64,000 bases of DNA from Herpomyces periplanetae. Lineage: Eukaryota; Ascomycota; Laboulbeniomycetes; Herpomycetales; Herpomycetaceae. A model generated the notes under the pieces. It was not told the origin of the DNA, made no database searches, and saw nothing but the letters and a program-made list of their open reading frames with translations. Below, piece by piece: positions 44,901 to 54,249 of this stretch. Both the position numbers and the translations under genes were made by a program. The stretch spans positions 124,001-188,000 of the forward strand of contig WMKJ01000009.1 in the NCBI GenBank assembly GCA_009733715.1, read 5' to 3'. Position 1 is the first letter of the stretch. Each line of letters begins with the position of its first letter.

Positions 44901-46074
44901 CAAACATGTTCGACGACGGGAATCAGCGTATAAGCAAAAATTAGTGGAGAAGGAATTAAGGTTAAGGATTAAAAGGATATTGGTACAGCAGGTGAAGCAT
45001 TTGGATGATAACCAAGGTAGAATGGACAAATTAAAAGGGGAGAGAGAAGTAAAGGAAGGGAGAATTGAAATAAGGGAATTTGGAGATTATTGCAGGGCAT
45101 GGGCATTGGAAGGATTATCGAAGAAAGAGGAAGGGAAAGGGAGATGGGAGAGTATTATGGATGTTTGGTTGGCGATTATTGAAATGGAGATTGAATGGGT
45201 GGGAAAGCGTAGTTTAGCGGATGGTGTATACGAGGACTTGGAAAAGAAGGTGGTGAATGAAAGACGTAAAGAGAGTTTTGTGAAGCTGTGTAGCTTTATG
45301 TGCGAGTTAGTTAGGAAGGATTTGGATAACGGATATATTAACTTGTGGGTTAGGGGGATAAGAATAATCGAGGGTGAATTGATGATAGATGAAAAGATGA
45401 AAGTTGAAAGGGTTCTAACAGGTTACGAAATGGGTGTTTTAACAGAAGTAATGGTACTTAGCAGTTTTTGGCAAAGCCGGAGCCGGAAATTCGGGGAAAA
45501 GGATGAAGATAATGGGGTGATGGTGAGGTATATAGTGGTATCATTATTGGTATATTTGATGGAGAGGATGGTTAGTCGGGAAAGTATACGAAGATTACCG
45601 TGGACGATGATGAGTGTAGTGATAAGAGGTATGATGGAGTTAATTGTACAGGGACGGAGAGGAGGATTGAAGTATGAAGATGGAATGGAGTATGAAAGGT
45701 CGAGGAGGGAAAGGAATAGTTTGGAGGGTGATGATGGGGAAGAGGAAAGGGAAATGGAAAGGGAGGGGGAAGGGGAAAAGAAAAAGGAAGATAAAGTGTT
45801 TGGCATGATTAATTTTACACGAGTAGCAAGAATGTTTTGTCGATGTATATTGCACCTTGTACGAGGGAGGAATATGAGTACTAACCGGGGTATAATGAGG
45901 ATGGATAAGATTCAGGAGAAAGTTCGAAGCATGGTGTTATGGATTGAAATGAGTTTCCCATTTGAAGGAAAGGAAGAGGAGAGTGATGTTCAGGGCAGGG
46001 AAGATGAAGATGGAGTGATGATGGAATTTAAAGCGCTGAAGAAGGAGTTGAATAGTTTGATGGCAACCGAGTAA
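41971..46074 (+). CDS. Large helical protein, weakly Urb2/Npa2-like
   Basis: A single exon encodes 1367 residues from the ATG at 41971; the frame upstream has no ATG. The protein appears wholly alpha-helical with no membrane segments, signal or known catalytic motif. The N-terminus (YPENWMVNLSSLKGEPLWHK, QYQYALRWVLNKL) and a C-terminal Leu/Arg helix (FCRCILHLVRGRN) loosely recall Urb2/Npa2, nucleolar 60S assembly factors of about 1170-1520 residues. Size and fold fit, but I see no decisive motif. The last third is unusual: the coding strand becomes strongly purine-rich from about 44.6 kb, giving Glu/Lys/Arg/Gly-rich sequence (DGEEEREMEREGEGEKKKED). This may be local mutational bias or a fast-evolving disordered tail. 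Confidence 0.6.
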   Translation: MNCEKGNTFAGNIVNNVEDSFKKIDSQLNFSDQIVQAAKILGYPENWMVNLSSLKGEPLWHKETSIQHIQYQYALRWVLNKLHAFLTTSTEPFVQDLPWLFITHTLFHITPCALAKLLLTFGSGSDKITLLGIMELTLNKLLSVPFTNMNSLSCSSSNSCQMSINTDEASREENLHITDRPIKRKHCSLKKGSSKRLCISVASSHIIVKHKSIVNLLNAMSTLLEMLNTLSYSNGKGQSFSTVLAQQHIRTVFRANSLLATRLLKLSLQIVQFLRNKTKDIYFTVSNRFLKNILTIWDVSFESCCYTLQGQKDQSPYNCFPQECLLLACYILEPSCQRKWINIGEVCVYSFPSYHDSLHRLIYECCFAPAYQHYCSSLCKCMEEHKWNESDQPNIYAKYQNTLLLDTAKVCQALEDSLKPFRDWMGLHCDSMYYKKKYGSGGTFVAFAVILFCLAIRAQARSKINYSPLEKRIMTRQPWADFVFWVIVKCIGDDVEDTPQLGEDCSARIQTDENQASPIFREFIARVLNSLLYAAAILRVKLSRDSLILIVKRYTGLLTKGHDGINWGSLGAVLSMDMSALTEPVTFKKSSVINGEEKELVDLDDRLFNVLLQANFADVEKKQFIAMESVVSAWVRNYIANRRLNEFTMKWYDVMKKGMFKADVRKSILYSDWFVEIVGLEMRNGDVLPMEQQTILERAIEMLGDDDESLDTVDESIEGRVALNRSLNIVILNSIITGLEPETLSEVVIARVQDIMIRLSRRKGGVDIKELDLTPRILLILGHVLNGASIRELVGKAEKFERFSRKVIESVLEGDLEAVADEMMVYSCDGVGKTIGIKEWVKSAFRLISSVSAVKIRFAQTYGIAQKEADGTAERMLTVFEYGIKVWEEDYMVRLGEFWVESWRYTFGYVSYRIRKRIEGIMKELGRDMVGQERGKEMLKEVYTTKNDGHERMMTMEVEELGRVDLGSMFKMFDGLAKHVRRRESAYKQKLVEKELRLRIKRILVQQVKHLDDNQGRMDKLKGEREVKEGRIEIREFGDYCRAWALEGLSKKEEGKGRWESIMDVWLAIIEMEIEWVGKRSLADGVYEDLEKKVVNERRKESFVKLCSFMCELVRKDLDNGYINLWVRGIRIIEGELMIDEKMKVERVLTGYEMGVLTEVMVLSSFWQSRSRKFGEKDEDNGVMVRYIVVSLLVYLMERMVSRESIRRLPWTMMSVVIRGMMELIVQGRRGGLKYEDGMEYERSRRERNSLEGDDGEEEREMEREGEGEKKKEDKVFGMINFTRVARMFCRCILHLVRGRNMSTNRGIMRMDKIQEKVRSMVLWIEMSFPFEGKEEESDVQGREDEDGVMMEFKALKKELNSLMATE

Positions 46075-46075
46075 G

Positions 46076-46121
46076 AGAGCCGTGATCGGGGCCTGGTTCG
46101 GGCCCGCAACTGGGGGGCTCT
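46076..46121 (+). terminator. Stem-loop just after the stop codon of the 41971 gene
   Basis: The outer stem AGAGCC (46076-46081) pairs with GGCTCT (46116-46121). It encloses GGGCC / GGCCC (46089-46093 / 46101-46105). It begins one base past the stop. It could be a 3' UTR RNA structure; calling it a terminator is a convenience. Confidence 0.3.
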
Positions 46122-46973
46122 TGGTGGTGACAGGCACCGTTGCCGCCGCCCTCCCGGCCCGCTCAAAGCCCTTCCCGAATTACCGCTTTGGGTAATAATT
46201 TGCACTTTTCCTGTCATCCCATCAAGCTCGCCTCCACTACCTACTCTTCCCAATTTTTCCGCCAAATCATCCTTCGCGTGTCTCTAAACCTTGCCCTTTT
46301 CTCCATATTGATTGATCTTCATAACTCCTTGTTTATCATATAAAAAGAAATTCCAAGGTACCATTATCGCGTCTTGTCAGAGTCCCAGTCATGATTAAAA
46401 TGTTTGGTATTCGTATACGATTAATCTACACTACTTAACTTTTATCTGACCAGCTAATCTTGACCCGGACTAAAATTCATACGTGTAATTCCGCATACTT
46501 ATTTTTGATTTATGTTGAATCAACCAGGATGTTAACCTTGCAAAAACCTCATCATCCTAGGCTTATCCCTCATTTTCTTCCCAACTAATTTTCAGGGACC
46601 CTACTTCTATTTAACAACCTCGAAGTAAACCATCCCCATCACGGTAAATCGCTACATTCGACGTTTGATTTTGGCAGATTTTATCTTCAAGGCACATGCA
46701 TATGCACCCGATCACACTTTCTGCACTTCGAACCTAACTGAATCTCATCCGGCACAGTCAACCCCATCGATCCACGCCACCTTGAAACTTTGACTAAACT
46801 TCCAGTAATTAACTCACTATCCGCTAACCTTATTTCGAATTTCCCTTTATAGTAACTCTGAAATATTATTATAGGAGCATCGACTTTTACTTCAACCTTG
46901 AAGTTTTATCCTGCTTCGGATAACACATCCTGTTAATCTTACTAACGCATTTACCAATGCATACACGTGCGTT

Positions 46974-47030
46974 TGTGTGTGTGTGTGCATGTATGTATGC
47001 ATGCATGCATGCATACATGCATGCCTATCA
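46974..47030. repeat. TG and ATGC/GCAT simple repeats
   Basis: A TG run passes into alternating ATGC / GCAT units (self-complementary), ending near 47028. Confidence 0.8.
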
Positions 47031-47539
47031 TCTCGTTAAACCGTCCAAATCCAGTAAATCGCCCTTTAGCTTTATTCTCTTACCCTTCCAACTCTCCGTG
47101 CCACTATCCATCAAATCTGCATTACCTTCAGCATTGGCTGGTTGCTAACTTTAGCTACCATATCACTACTTTATTATTCCCCCATATTACGCAAATCATA
47201 GATAAATACTCTTGATTCAAGTAATCTGATTAACGTCAACGCACATAAAGTGTTGAGTGTTTTAACGTTTCCTTGATAAATTGAGTATTCGTGATTTGCA
47301 TTATCTTTCCCGGTGGCCTATCCGCCAGTCTAATTGCCTACATCGGCACACGCTCCGAAAAATGCTAACTTAGTGCGCAAGCAAGCTTATCGGTATATCC
47401 CATCCCATGACAAGCTATACCTTCTTCACATCCCGATTTTCCATGTGTATTTCTCCACTGTTATAATTTCCGTCATATTCTCTTTTTATCTTACCCGTTG
47501 TAAAATTCGCTTTGACTTTCCCCTACCTTCGTTGGTACA

Positions 47540-47632
47540 AGTCTACCTGTCCACCCACCCATCCGACCGTCCATCCGCCCGTCCGTTCATCCGTTCATCC
47601 GTCCATCCGTCCATCCGGCCGCCCGTCCGCCT
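47540..47632. repeat. Degenerate CCAT/CCGT tetranucleotide repeat
   Basis: Units CCAC, CCAT, CCGA, CCGT and CCGC recur in register by four for about 90 bp; the first half runs as CCATCCGACCGTCCATCCGC. Confidence 0.75.
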
Positions 47633-50203
47633 TCCAACCCGCTCCAATTATTTTTCAAACCCTCCTCTTTCCCACCCCAAATACCTCAGTTTATACCGAC
47701 CTGACCTGCCTAGCCTAATCTTTCTACACCTCCCACCTGTCACGTACATCCATCCACCCAACTAGCTACGTGTAAACTCAACCCCTACCCAGCCAAAACC
47801 TTCATCAGCCTCACCTCGCTTCCAACGCTTGACAGCTCCCAAATCCTGCGCCGTTACTACTACTCACCGCACAAAATATTGCCGTTTTCATTTCGGTAAT
47901 GCGGGGCTTTGACTAGTTTGGCAGGTCAAGATTTCCTTAAATGTCACACGCTCTTTCCGTAATACCCACCATCTCAACAAATTTAAGATTAACACTAATG
48001 GATTCTTTCCTAATACGGAAAATTAAGATTATGTTCTATCTTAATTGCAATATTATGAATAGTTACTTCCGAATACAGCTATCTCAACGAATCAAATCCC
48101 CCAGACTCCTTGGCCTCCTCATAGTTTGTCAGTGATTTTACCGAATGGGGAAGGTGAGACGGAAAAACATGTCGAGCATATCCTTCGACTGCGTAATAGC
48201 TCGCTTGAGCGCACTAAAATCAGACGATTATCCAATATTCCGATTCCGCTCTCATCTGTCGTGTATCTTTGTGTGTGCTCACTTAACTATTAATACCCAT
48301 TTTCCCCTCGTTTCTTCTTCAATCTCGTAATCATCTTCATCTTTTCCCTAACTTTCTGCTTCTTCGTCATCATCATCTTCATTATAGCCTATTCTTAACG
48401 TTCTTCCTAACAATTGTCGCTTAATCTTCCCTTCCTTACGTTCCCTTAACCTTTGCCTCTCCCCATACTTGTTTCTTTTCCTTTAATGCCCTTTCCATGT
48501 TTAGCATTTATCTTGTTTCAATCTCTTCTTCACCGTGCTAATTTCTAGAAATCTTCCAAATTTTTGCTTTCTTAAAATATCCTTATTTCCTACTTTTCCC
48601 TTCCTCCCTCCGTTTTGTACTTCTCTCTTCTTCCGTCCTATCTACCCTATCCACTCCTCTCTCTTGATTACTTTACACAGTCAAGAATTATGCTTGCGAA
48701 GGTCTAATGTCTATTTTTGTCCCACTGGGAACGTCCACTTCTTAATGTTCATGTGCATACGCATACGCATACGCATGTGTCTGCTCGCTCACTCATTTTT
48801 AAGCTTCCCAGCTATGAGGCTGGTTTTGAAGGATTTAGCTTCAGGGTTTTATCTTCGTGCTCTCTTCTTTACTTAACTTTCATCCAAAAATTTCTATCTT
48901 GTTGACAAGTTTACCTTCGTCCCTTCTTAACAAACAATTTTTCTTCCCAACCATTTACCTTCGGATCTTTCCTTCCCCTCCTCTTTACTTTTCTTAACTT
49001 CATTATCCTTCTCCCTTTACTCTTCTCTTATCCTACCTCTGTTCACCCATAGTCCCGCTCACCCTTTTAGTTAGACCTTCCACTAAATATACCTTTTCCT
49101 TCTCGTTTCTATTCCCCTCGCAAATTGGACCTGCCAAAGTCTCTAATTTTTACTCACCTCAAGAGCCTTTGAAGTGTGAGAGCGATATACCATTTCTTCA
49201 AGTTCACCTCTTTCCTACCTGAATCTAGCCCGTAAACCGTTCTCCTCTCCATACTCAGCTCTCCAATCTCTACGGTTAAACATACGCTCAAAGTTCCCTC
49301 CACACCTCGCTGTTTTCACGACCTAGCTAGCTGCTAAAGCACACCCTTCTATTATTTGACCCTCCACGCATCTCTGTCGCATTCACGCTCGCATTAAGTT
49401 TGGATGCTGCCATTCACTTATTTGGCTAGGCGCATCAACGCTTACCAAGTATCATCTTGACATTTGATGCGAACAAATATCCTCCTAACGTTATCTCGTA
49501 CATCCGACCCTCGCATGAATATCGCCTGCCAGCTTGACTAACATAAACGTTTTGTCCTCATCTTCCTCCCGGACTGCGCTTTCCTTCCATTTTCTCCTTT
49601 CTATTTGTACTTGCCCCTTTTTCCCAACTAATTTCCCCCCTTCGCCGCCTTGTGCCGCATACTATTATTCCTATTCGCCTTTCATATCTTCTGCCTCTCG
49701 GGACTGGTTGCGATTCACTTCTTCCTATTTCCACCCTCTCCTTGTCCCTGTTTTCCGATCACTTTCGTTCACTATTTTTCAAGGAGAGAATTTATACCTC
49801 GAAAAAAGTCCTTTACTGCTCTAAATCCTAAATTCCCATCTCCTTTTTCCCTCCCATATTCTAATGCACTATTAGCAAACTATTCTCCTTTTTCCCATAC
49901 CGTCACACTTTCATCCCTCGTCTTCTCCTATTCACCCCCCTCTTATCGCCTCCACTTGCATATCCCGATATTGCTGTCTTGTCTTCGTTTTTATTCTCAT
50001 ATGACATGACTTGTGTTCTCTTGATTCGATATTCTCTACCTGGTTGCTTGTGATTCGCTCGACTTCATGACGAGTTGACACTCGCAGCCTCTCTCGTATT
50101 CGTTATTCTTCCCAACGTTTTTTGACACATTAATTCCGTTCTTGATTCTCTCAATTCGCTCTTCTTATTCTTTTTTCTTGTCTCCAGCCTTCTACTCAGC
50201 ATT

Positions 50204-52936
50204 ATGATGTCGGAAGACCCGTTAACTCGGCGTCCGTCTCGCCGAAGTACTCTTACTCAACAGCAGAGAAATCAGAAGAGACAGCGTGCTACTCAACTTC
50301 AGCTTCATATTCTTGAACAAGAGTTCAACCAAAATCCTACCCCTACCGCTGCCGTCCGTGAACGAATCGCTCATCAAATCAATATGACCGAACGTTCCGT
50401 TCAAATATGGTTTCAAAATCGTCGTGCAAAGTTAAAAAATATTGCTAAGAAAAACTTGAAATCAGGTCATGATTGCTGTCCCGCTGTTATACCCAACTCG
50501 ATGCGTCGTTATCTTGCCGCCCAAGCTTTCGAAACTAACGGTCCTCATACTCAATTTCTCCTAGCCCGAGGCATGCCGTACGATTCTGCCGCCGCTCTAT
50601 TATTTCAATCTGATCAACCACATACCAAAGTTGTCATTCATCATTTAGCATGTCGATCTTTAACAATCGGTTCATGGCGTCGTATCGGTCAAACCGCTAT
50701 GGACCTTGTCATTTTTTACTCTCCGGAAAAATCGTGCGTTACGTACTACATCAATAATGACTCTGCAGGTTACAAAATTGAATATCCATTCTCTTCAATA
50801 AAATCAATAACTTTATCACCCTCCACCTCCTCCATATCGCCAGACTTAACCGTTAATTCTGACAGTTCTTCTACATCTGGCCCTTCTCCTAGTTCAACCA
50901 CGGAAATCGAACAGAATGCTGCCGGAGCCAGCAGCATTACTAATGATTTAAACACGTTTGCAGGCTTGATAGTTCAGTTAACATGTCCTCCCAAATTCTA
51001 TACTGATTCTTCCGGTTCCGGTGGCTTCTTTGAATGTAGCGATTTTACCGAAGACCAACAAGCCTCAAGGGTGCTAGTTCACCACCTCGAGGGTCATCCT
51101 AAGGTACTCTCCTGTCAGCTCGCAAAATTATTAGCGCTCAAGACTTTCCAGGACCGACATTCTCAGTCAGTTGATCTAACCCCACCTCTATCGGCCATCC
51201 CAAATCTTTCTCTATCCGTATCATCATCTTCGTCATCGTCATCCGCATCCTCAGCGTCATCGAATTTCGTACTTCCCATGCCCCCTTTATCCGCTCCAGT
51301 CTCACCCGTGGATCATCGTCCGTCAAGTCAACCCTCCTCGTCCGTTGCCTCCTCATCCTTTCCCCTCTCTCTATCCCATCCCCATGCTCAGCCTAACCTT
51401 CGTATTGTTCCTGAACCTCTCTATAGTGGTGCCTCAGTTCTACATCCTGCAGCTCGTGGTCATAAACGCCAACGAAGTCGCTCTGTTCCAGCTGCTTTGG
51501 ACTTTTCACTACTGCGACCTTCCGCACCCGTCGATATGATGATTCCCCAGCATCTACACTTACAGCTACCCGCCTCTTCACCATTACACCAAATGAATTC
51601 CATTCCCGCAAAATCGTCGGCCCCGTCAACATTACTTACACCGGATGCTCTTTCATCCCTTCAAACGTCCCAAGCCCAGCCTATCCCATCAAGCGCTGAA
51701 TCGGCCGTTCTTAACAATGCCGTAGCTTCAAATTTCCTCAGTCCAACAAACCACCGGAATCCGTCTGTGTACATGTCAATGCCTGTGTACCCCCTTTCAT
51801 CAATGCCCATTCAAACACCGGGCGTTGCGACACCTACTGCACCTTCTTCGGCCCAGATGATGCCTCTTTCAGTGAATACAGTTGTCGCCTCAGCTTTGAA
51901 TGCCTTCCCAATGGATTTTGGCGTTTATCCCGTCACTGGTTCGGCATCCGAATTCGGTGCTAATATGTTTTCCCATCCTCCTCCTCCATCTGCACCTGCT
52001 ACTACGAGCGCCATACCGATTAATTCAAGCGATACGCCCAACGTTCAGTCGTACAATGTATCTGTAACGCCAGCCACACCATCTTTTTCGCCTCATATCG
52101 GCCAAATCAACCGGATTAGCAGTCCTGTAACCCTTAGCAGCGCGGGCGCCGCTTCCACTACGTTACCTGCTGCCGTTTTACCACTCAGCGCTACCTTGAC
52201 ACATGTGAATGAGGCTTCCGCGAAGTCCGGACCTAATGATACATCAACATTTGGTAATGAAGTCACTAAACCTACCACCGCTTCTGCTGCATCCTCGACT
52301 TCACATTTAACATCCATTATACCGCTTGTTGACTCTGCAGGACAAACATCTGGACCGGAGGCTGATTCATCTTCTACAATATCGTCCAGTTCCATGCTTG
52401 CGAACAGTGTGAACGCGGTTACCGCTTCGACAACTTATCTTCAGATTAATGATAATAGTGTATCTCCTGACTCATTTTTAAGAGATTTGGACGTTGTAAT
52501 GATGATGGGAAGTGAAACTTCATCGGTGGTGCATACTTCCGACGCTAGCGCAGCGGCAGCGGGTACAGAAAGTGGTGGTGACAGTGGCGATGGTAATGGT
52601 AAAGATGGTAATGAAGCACCCAAGAATCTGGAGCCTGATGAAAGTATAACGTTACCCTATCGTAATAATTCAGTTCCACTGAATTACTCACAGGACGTTC
52701 CAGCAGCGAACGTTGCATCATCTGCAGTCGACACTACGGCCGCAGCATCGTCAATTGCCGACACAGCACCGTCCGAGCTAGGCGTTGATATGAATAGCGT
52801 GGTGGGGATACCACTTGGTTTTGGAGACCTTGGTGAAATGGAATTTGGCCCTGATAATTTTTGGTCGCTCGGAGGTTCATTTAACGCTAACGGTAATGGT
52901 GTTGAAGTTGATGATGAGGTGGTTTTCGGTTGTTAA
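50204..52936 (+). CDS. Homeobox transcription factor, fungal type
   Basis: A single exon encodes 910 residues. The homeodomain spans ~24-80 (KRQRATQLQLHILEQEFNQN ... SVQIWFQNRRAKLKN), with WFQNRRAK at 69-76 as the DNA-recognition helix. The spacing is that of a typical (non-TALE) homeodomain. A second conserved block at ~135-200, CRSLTIGSWRRIGQTAMDLV and FYSPEKSCVTYYINNDSAGY KIEYPFSSIKSI, accompanies the homeodomain in many filamentous and zygomycete fungal regulators. The remaining ~650 residues are Ser/Thr/Pro/Ala-rich, with an acidic C-terminus (GDLGEMEFGPDNFW) that may activate transcription. Targets are unknown. The first two codons are both ATG. The unusually long gene-free region upstream fits a regulated developmental gene. 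Confidence 0.93.
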   Translation: MMSEDPLTRRPSRRSTLTQQQRNQKRQRATQLQLHILEQEFNQNPTPTAAVRERIAHQINMTERSVQIWFQNRRAKLKNIAKKNLKSGHDCCPAVIPNSMRRYLAAQAFETNGPHTQFLLARGMPYDSAAALLFQSDQPHTKVVIHHLACRSLTIGSWRRIGQTAMDLVIFYSPEKSCVTYYINNDSAGYKIEYPFSSIKSITLSPSTSSISPDLTVNSDSSSTSGPSPSSTTEIEQNAAGASSITNDLNTFAGLIVQLTCPPKFYTDSSGSGGFFECSDFTEDQQASRVLVHHLEGHPKVLSCQLAKLLALKTFQDRHSQSVDLTPPLSAIPNLSLSVSSSSSSSSASSASSNFVLPMPPLSAPVSPVDHRPSSQPSSSVASSSFPLSLSHPHAQPNLRIVPEPLYSGASVLHPAARGHKRQRSRSVPAALDFSLLRPSAPVDMMIPQHLHLQLPASSPLHQMNSIPAKSSAPSTLLTPDALSSLQTSQAQPIPSSAESAVLNNAVASNFLSPTNHRNPSVYMSMPVYPLSSMPIQTPGVATPTAPSSAQMMPLSVNTVVASALNAFPMDFGVYPVTGSASEFGANMFSHPPPPSAPATTSAIPINSSDTPNVQSYNVSVTPATPSFSPHIGQINRISSPVTLSSAGAASTTLPAAVLPLSATLTHVNEASAKSGPNDTSTFGNEVTKPTTASAASSTSHLTSIIPLVDSAGQTSGPEADSSSTISSSSMLANSVNAVTASTTYLQINDNSVSPDSFLRDLDVVMMMGSETSSVVHTSDASAAAAGTESGGDSGDGNGKDGNEAPKNLEPDESITLPYRNNSVPLNYSQDVPAANVASSAVDTTAAASSIADTAPSELGVDMNSVVGIPLGFGDLGEMEFGPDNFWSLGGSFNANGNGVEVDDEVVFGC

Positions 52937-54249
52937 AACTGTGCATTTATCGGGAATAGTCTTTGCAACATACAGGCTTGCTGTGAAAGGTGGAGTTTTG
53001 GGATGTTAGGGATGCCCGGGGGCGGGCGGGGCGAGGTGGCATGTTACTTTCCGTTCGTTTAGTTCGCCGCTCCAGGGTTTATTCTGGCTCGCCGGCAGGC
53101 GGGTACACTTCTTGTTAGATGTATTACAGGCTACACGATTGTTTTCCTTTTCCGCACGCGCGCACGCACGCACCTCTTTATTTTGTTTCACTTATATTTT
53201 GGTTGTAGCGATGAACGGAGCTTGCGTCGGCCATTTTCGTGTTTTACATTTCTTTGCGCTACCTTCTAGCTTTCTCTTTTGTGTCAACCCCCTTTTTGGT
53301 GAACTGCTACGTGCACGTACACATTCATACGCCTCACTCTGTGTCTTGTACTTTATTCTTGTATCTATGTAATATTCGTGTAGCGCGGGTCTCGAGTCAA
53401 TTCATTTTCAATTGTCCTTTAGATTATACTACGTTTACACATGGCACGCACGGTTGTGCGGTAGCTAGTGAAATCTTTAGTCTCGTTTGTTCAGTGCACA
53501 CCTTTTGTTGAAAGTTTGAGTTAGGCTGGTCTGTGCGGGGGAGTACCTTGCAGCCGCAGCCGCAGCCGCAGCGCCAGCGGCACGATTATCATCGGTATGG
53601 CACTTGTAGGACTTAGCAGCGGTTCACTACGGCAGACTGCAAGCCTGTGAATCTGTGAACCAGTTGTTCCGCCCGGGCGCACGCAGGTCTAGCATGAGCC
53701 CATGCCTGTGCTAAAGCAAGAATCTAAGCTTGCCTACGCGCCCATACCAGTATATTTACAATGAGCCCGGCCGTACCCGCGGGCGCATGCATTCCTAAAT
53801 CGTCATGCGCCCACTGCCATTTGATAAACAGCGTGTCTCAGTGTGAGACTGGCGTGCATGCGTGTGTGCGCACACACGCACGCCCACGGATGATCCGGTA
53901 CGACAGGAGGTAATGAGATGGGTCGCAGCACACTGCGGTACAGAGAACGTGTAAGGATACTTGCTACACAGCAGACCGAGCGACGTCGGCGCGTGTCAGA
54001 TAATGGGTCACTGCAGCAGAGCGCAGACAATGGTCCTCCAGACACGTACACAGACGGCACTACACGTTATCATTAGGAGAATTGAGACTCGATACGTTGA
54101 TGTGTGAAAACGTTTTACACTCACACCAATAAAACCTAACTGCACAAAATCTGAACAATGACACACCACTCCATCCTATAAAACCATATTGTTACAACTT
54201 AACCCAAATACACATGGGAAACACACAATAAAGCAACTGCATACACTAC
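52937..54249. other. GC-rich convergent region with palindromes and CAG/GCA-type repeats
   Basis: 1.3 kb between two convergent genes. It contains a CCGCAG hexamer run at 53551-53575, a 22-bp perfect palindrome at 53859-53880 (TGCGTGTGTGCG half-site), a GTCTCA-GTG-TGAGAC hairpin at 53834-53848, and alternating CGCACG at 53153-53172. No gene is recognised. Confidence 0.5.
53859..53880. repeat. 22-bp perfect inverted repeat of alternating purine/pyrimidine
   Basis: The sequence reads the same on both strands and alternates purine and pyrimidine throughout, a potential Z-DNA or cruciform site. Confidence 0.8.

Larger units (their letters stand above)
46122..50203. other. 4-kb gene-poor region upstream of the homeobox gene
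   Basis: No exon chain is found. It holds CACGTG at 46964-46969, simple repeats at 46974-47030, about 47540-47620 and 48757-48775, and a long pyrimidine-rich stretch on the + strand from about 48300 to 50200 leading to the homeobox ATG. Small open frames here are low-complexity translations. Confidence 0.5.

Noticed and set aside
47334-47765. 143-codon frame rich in Ser/Pro/Arg
   Set aside because: It is made by the CCAT/CCGT tetranucleotide tract; no signal, domain or splice context.
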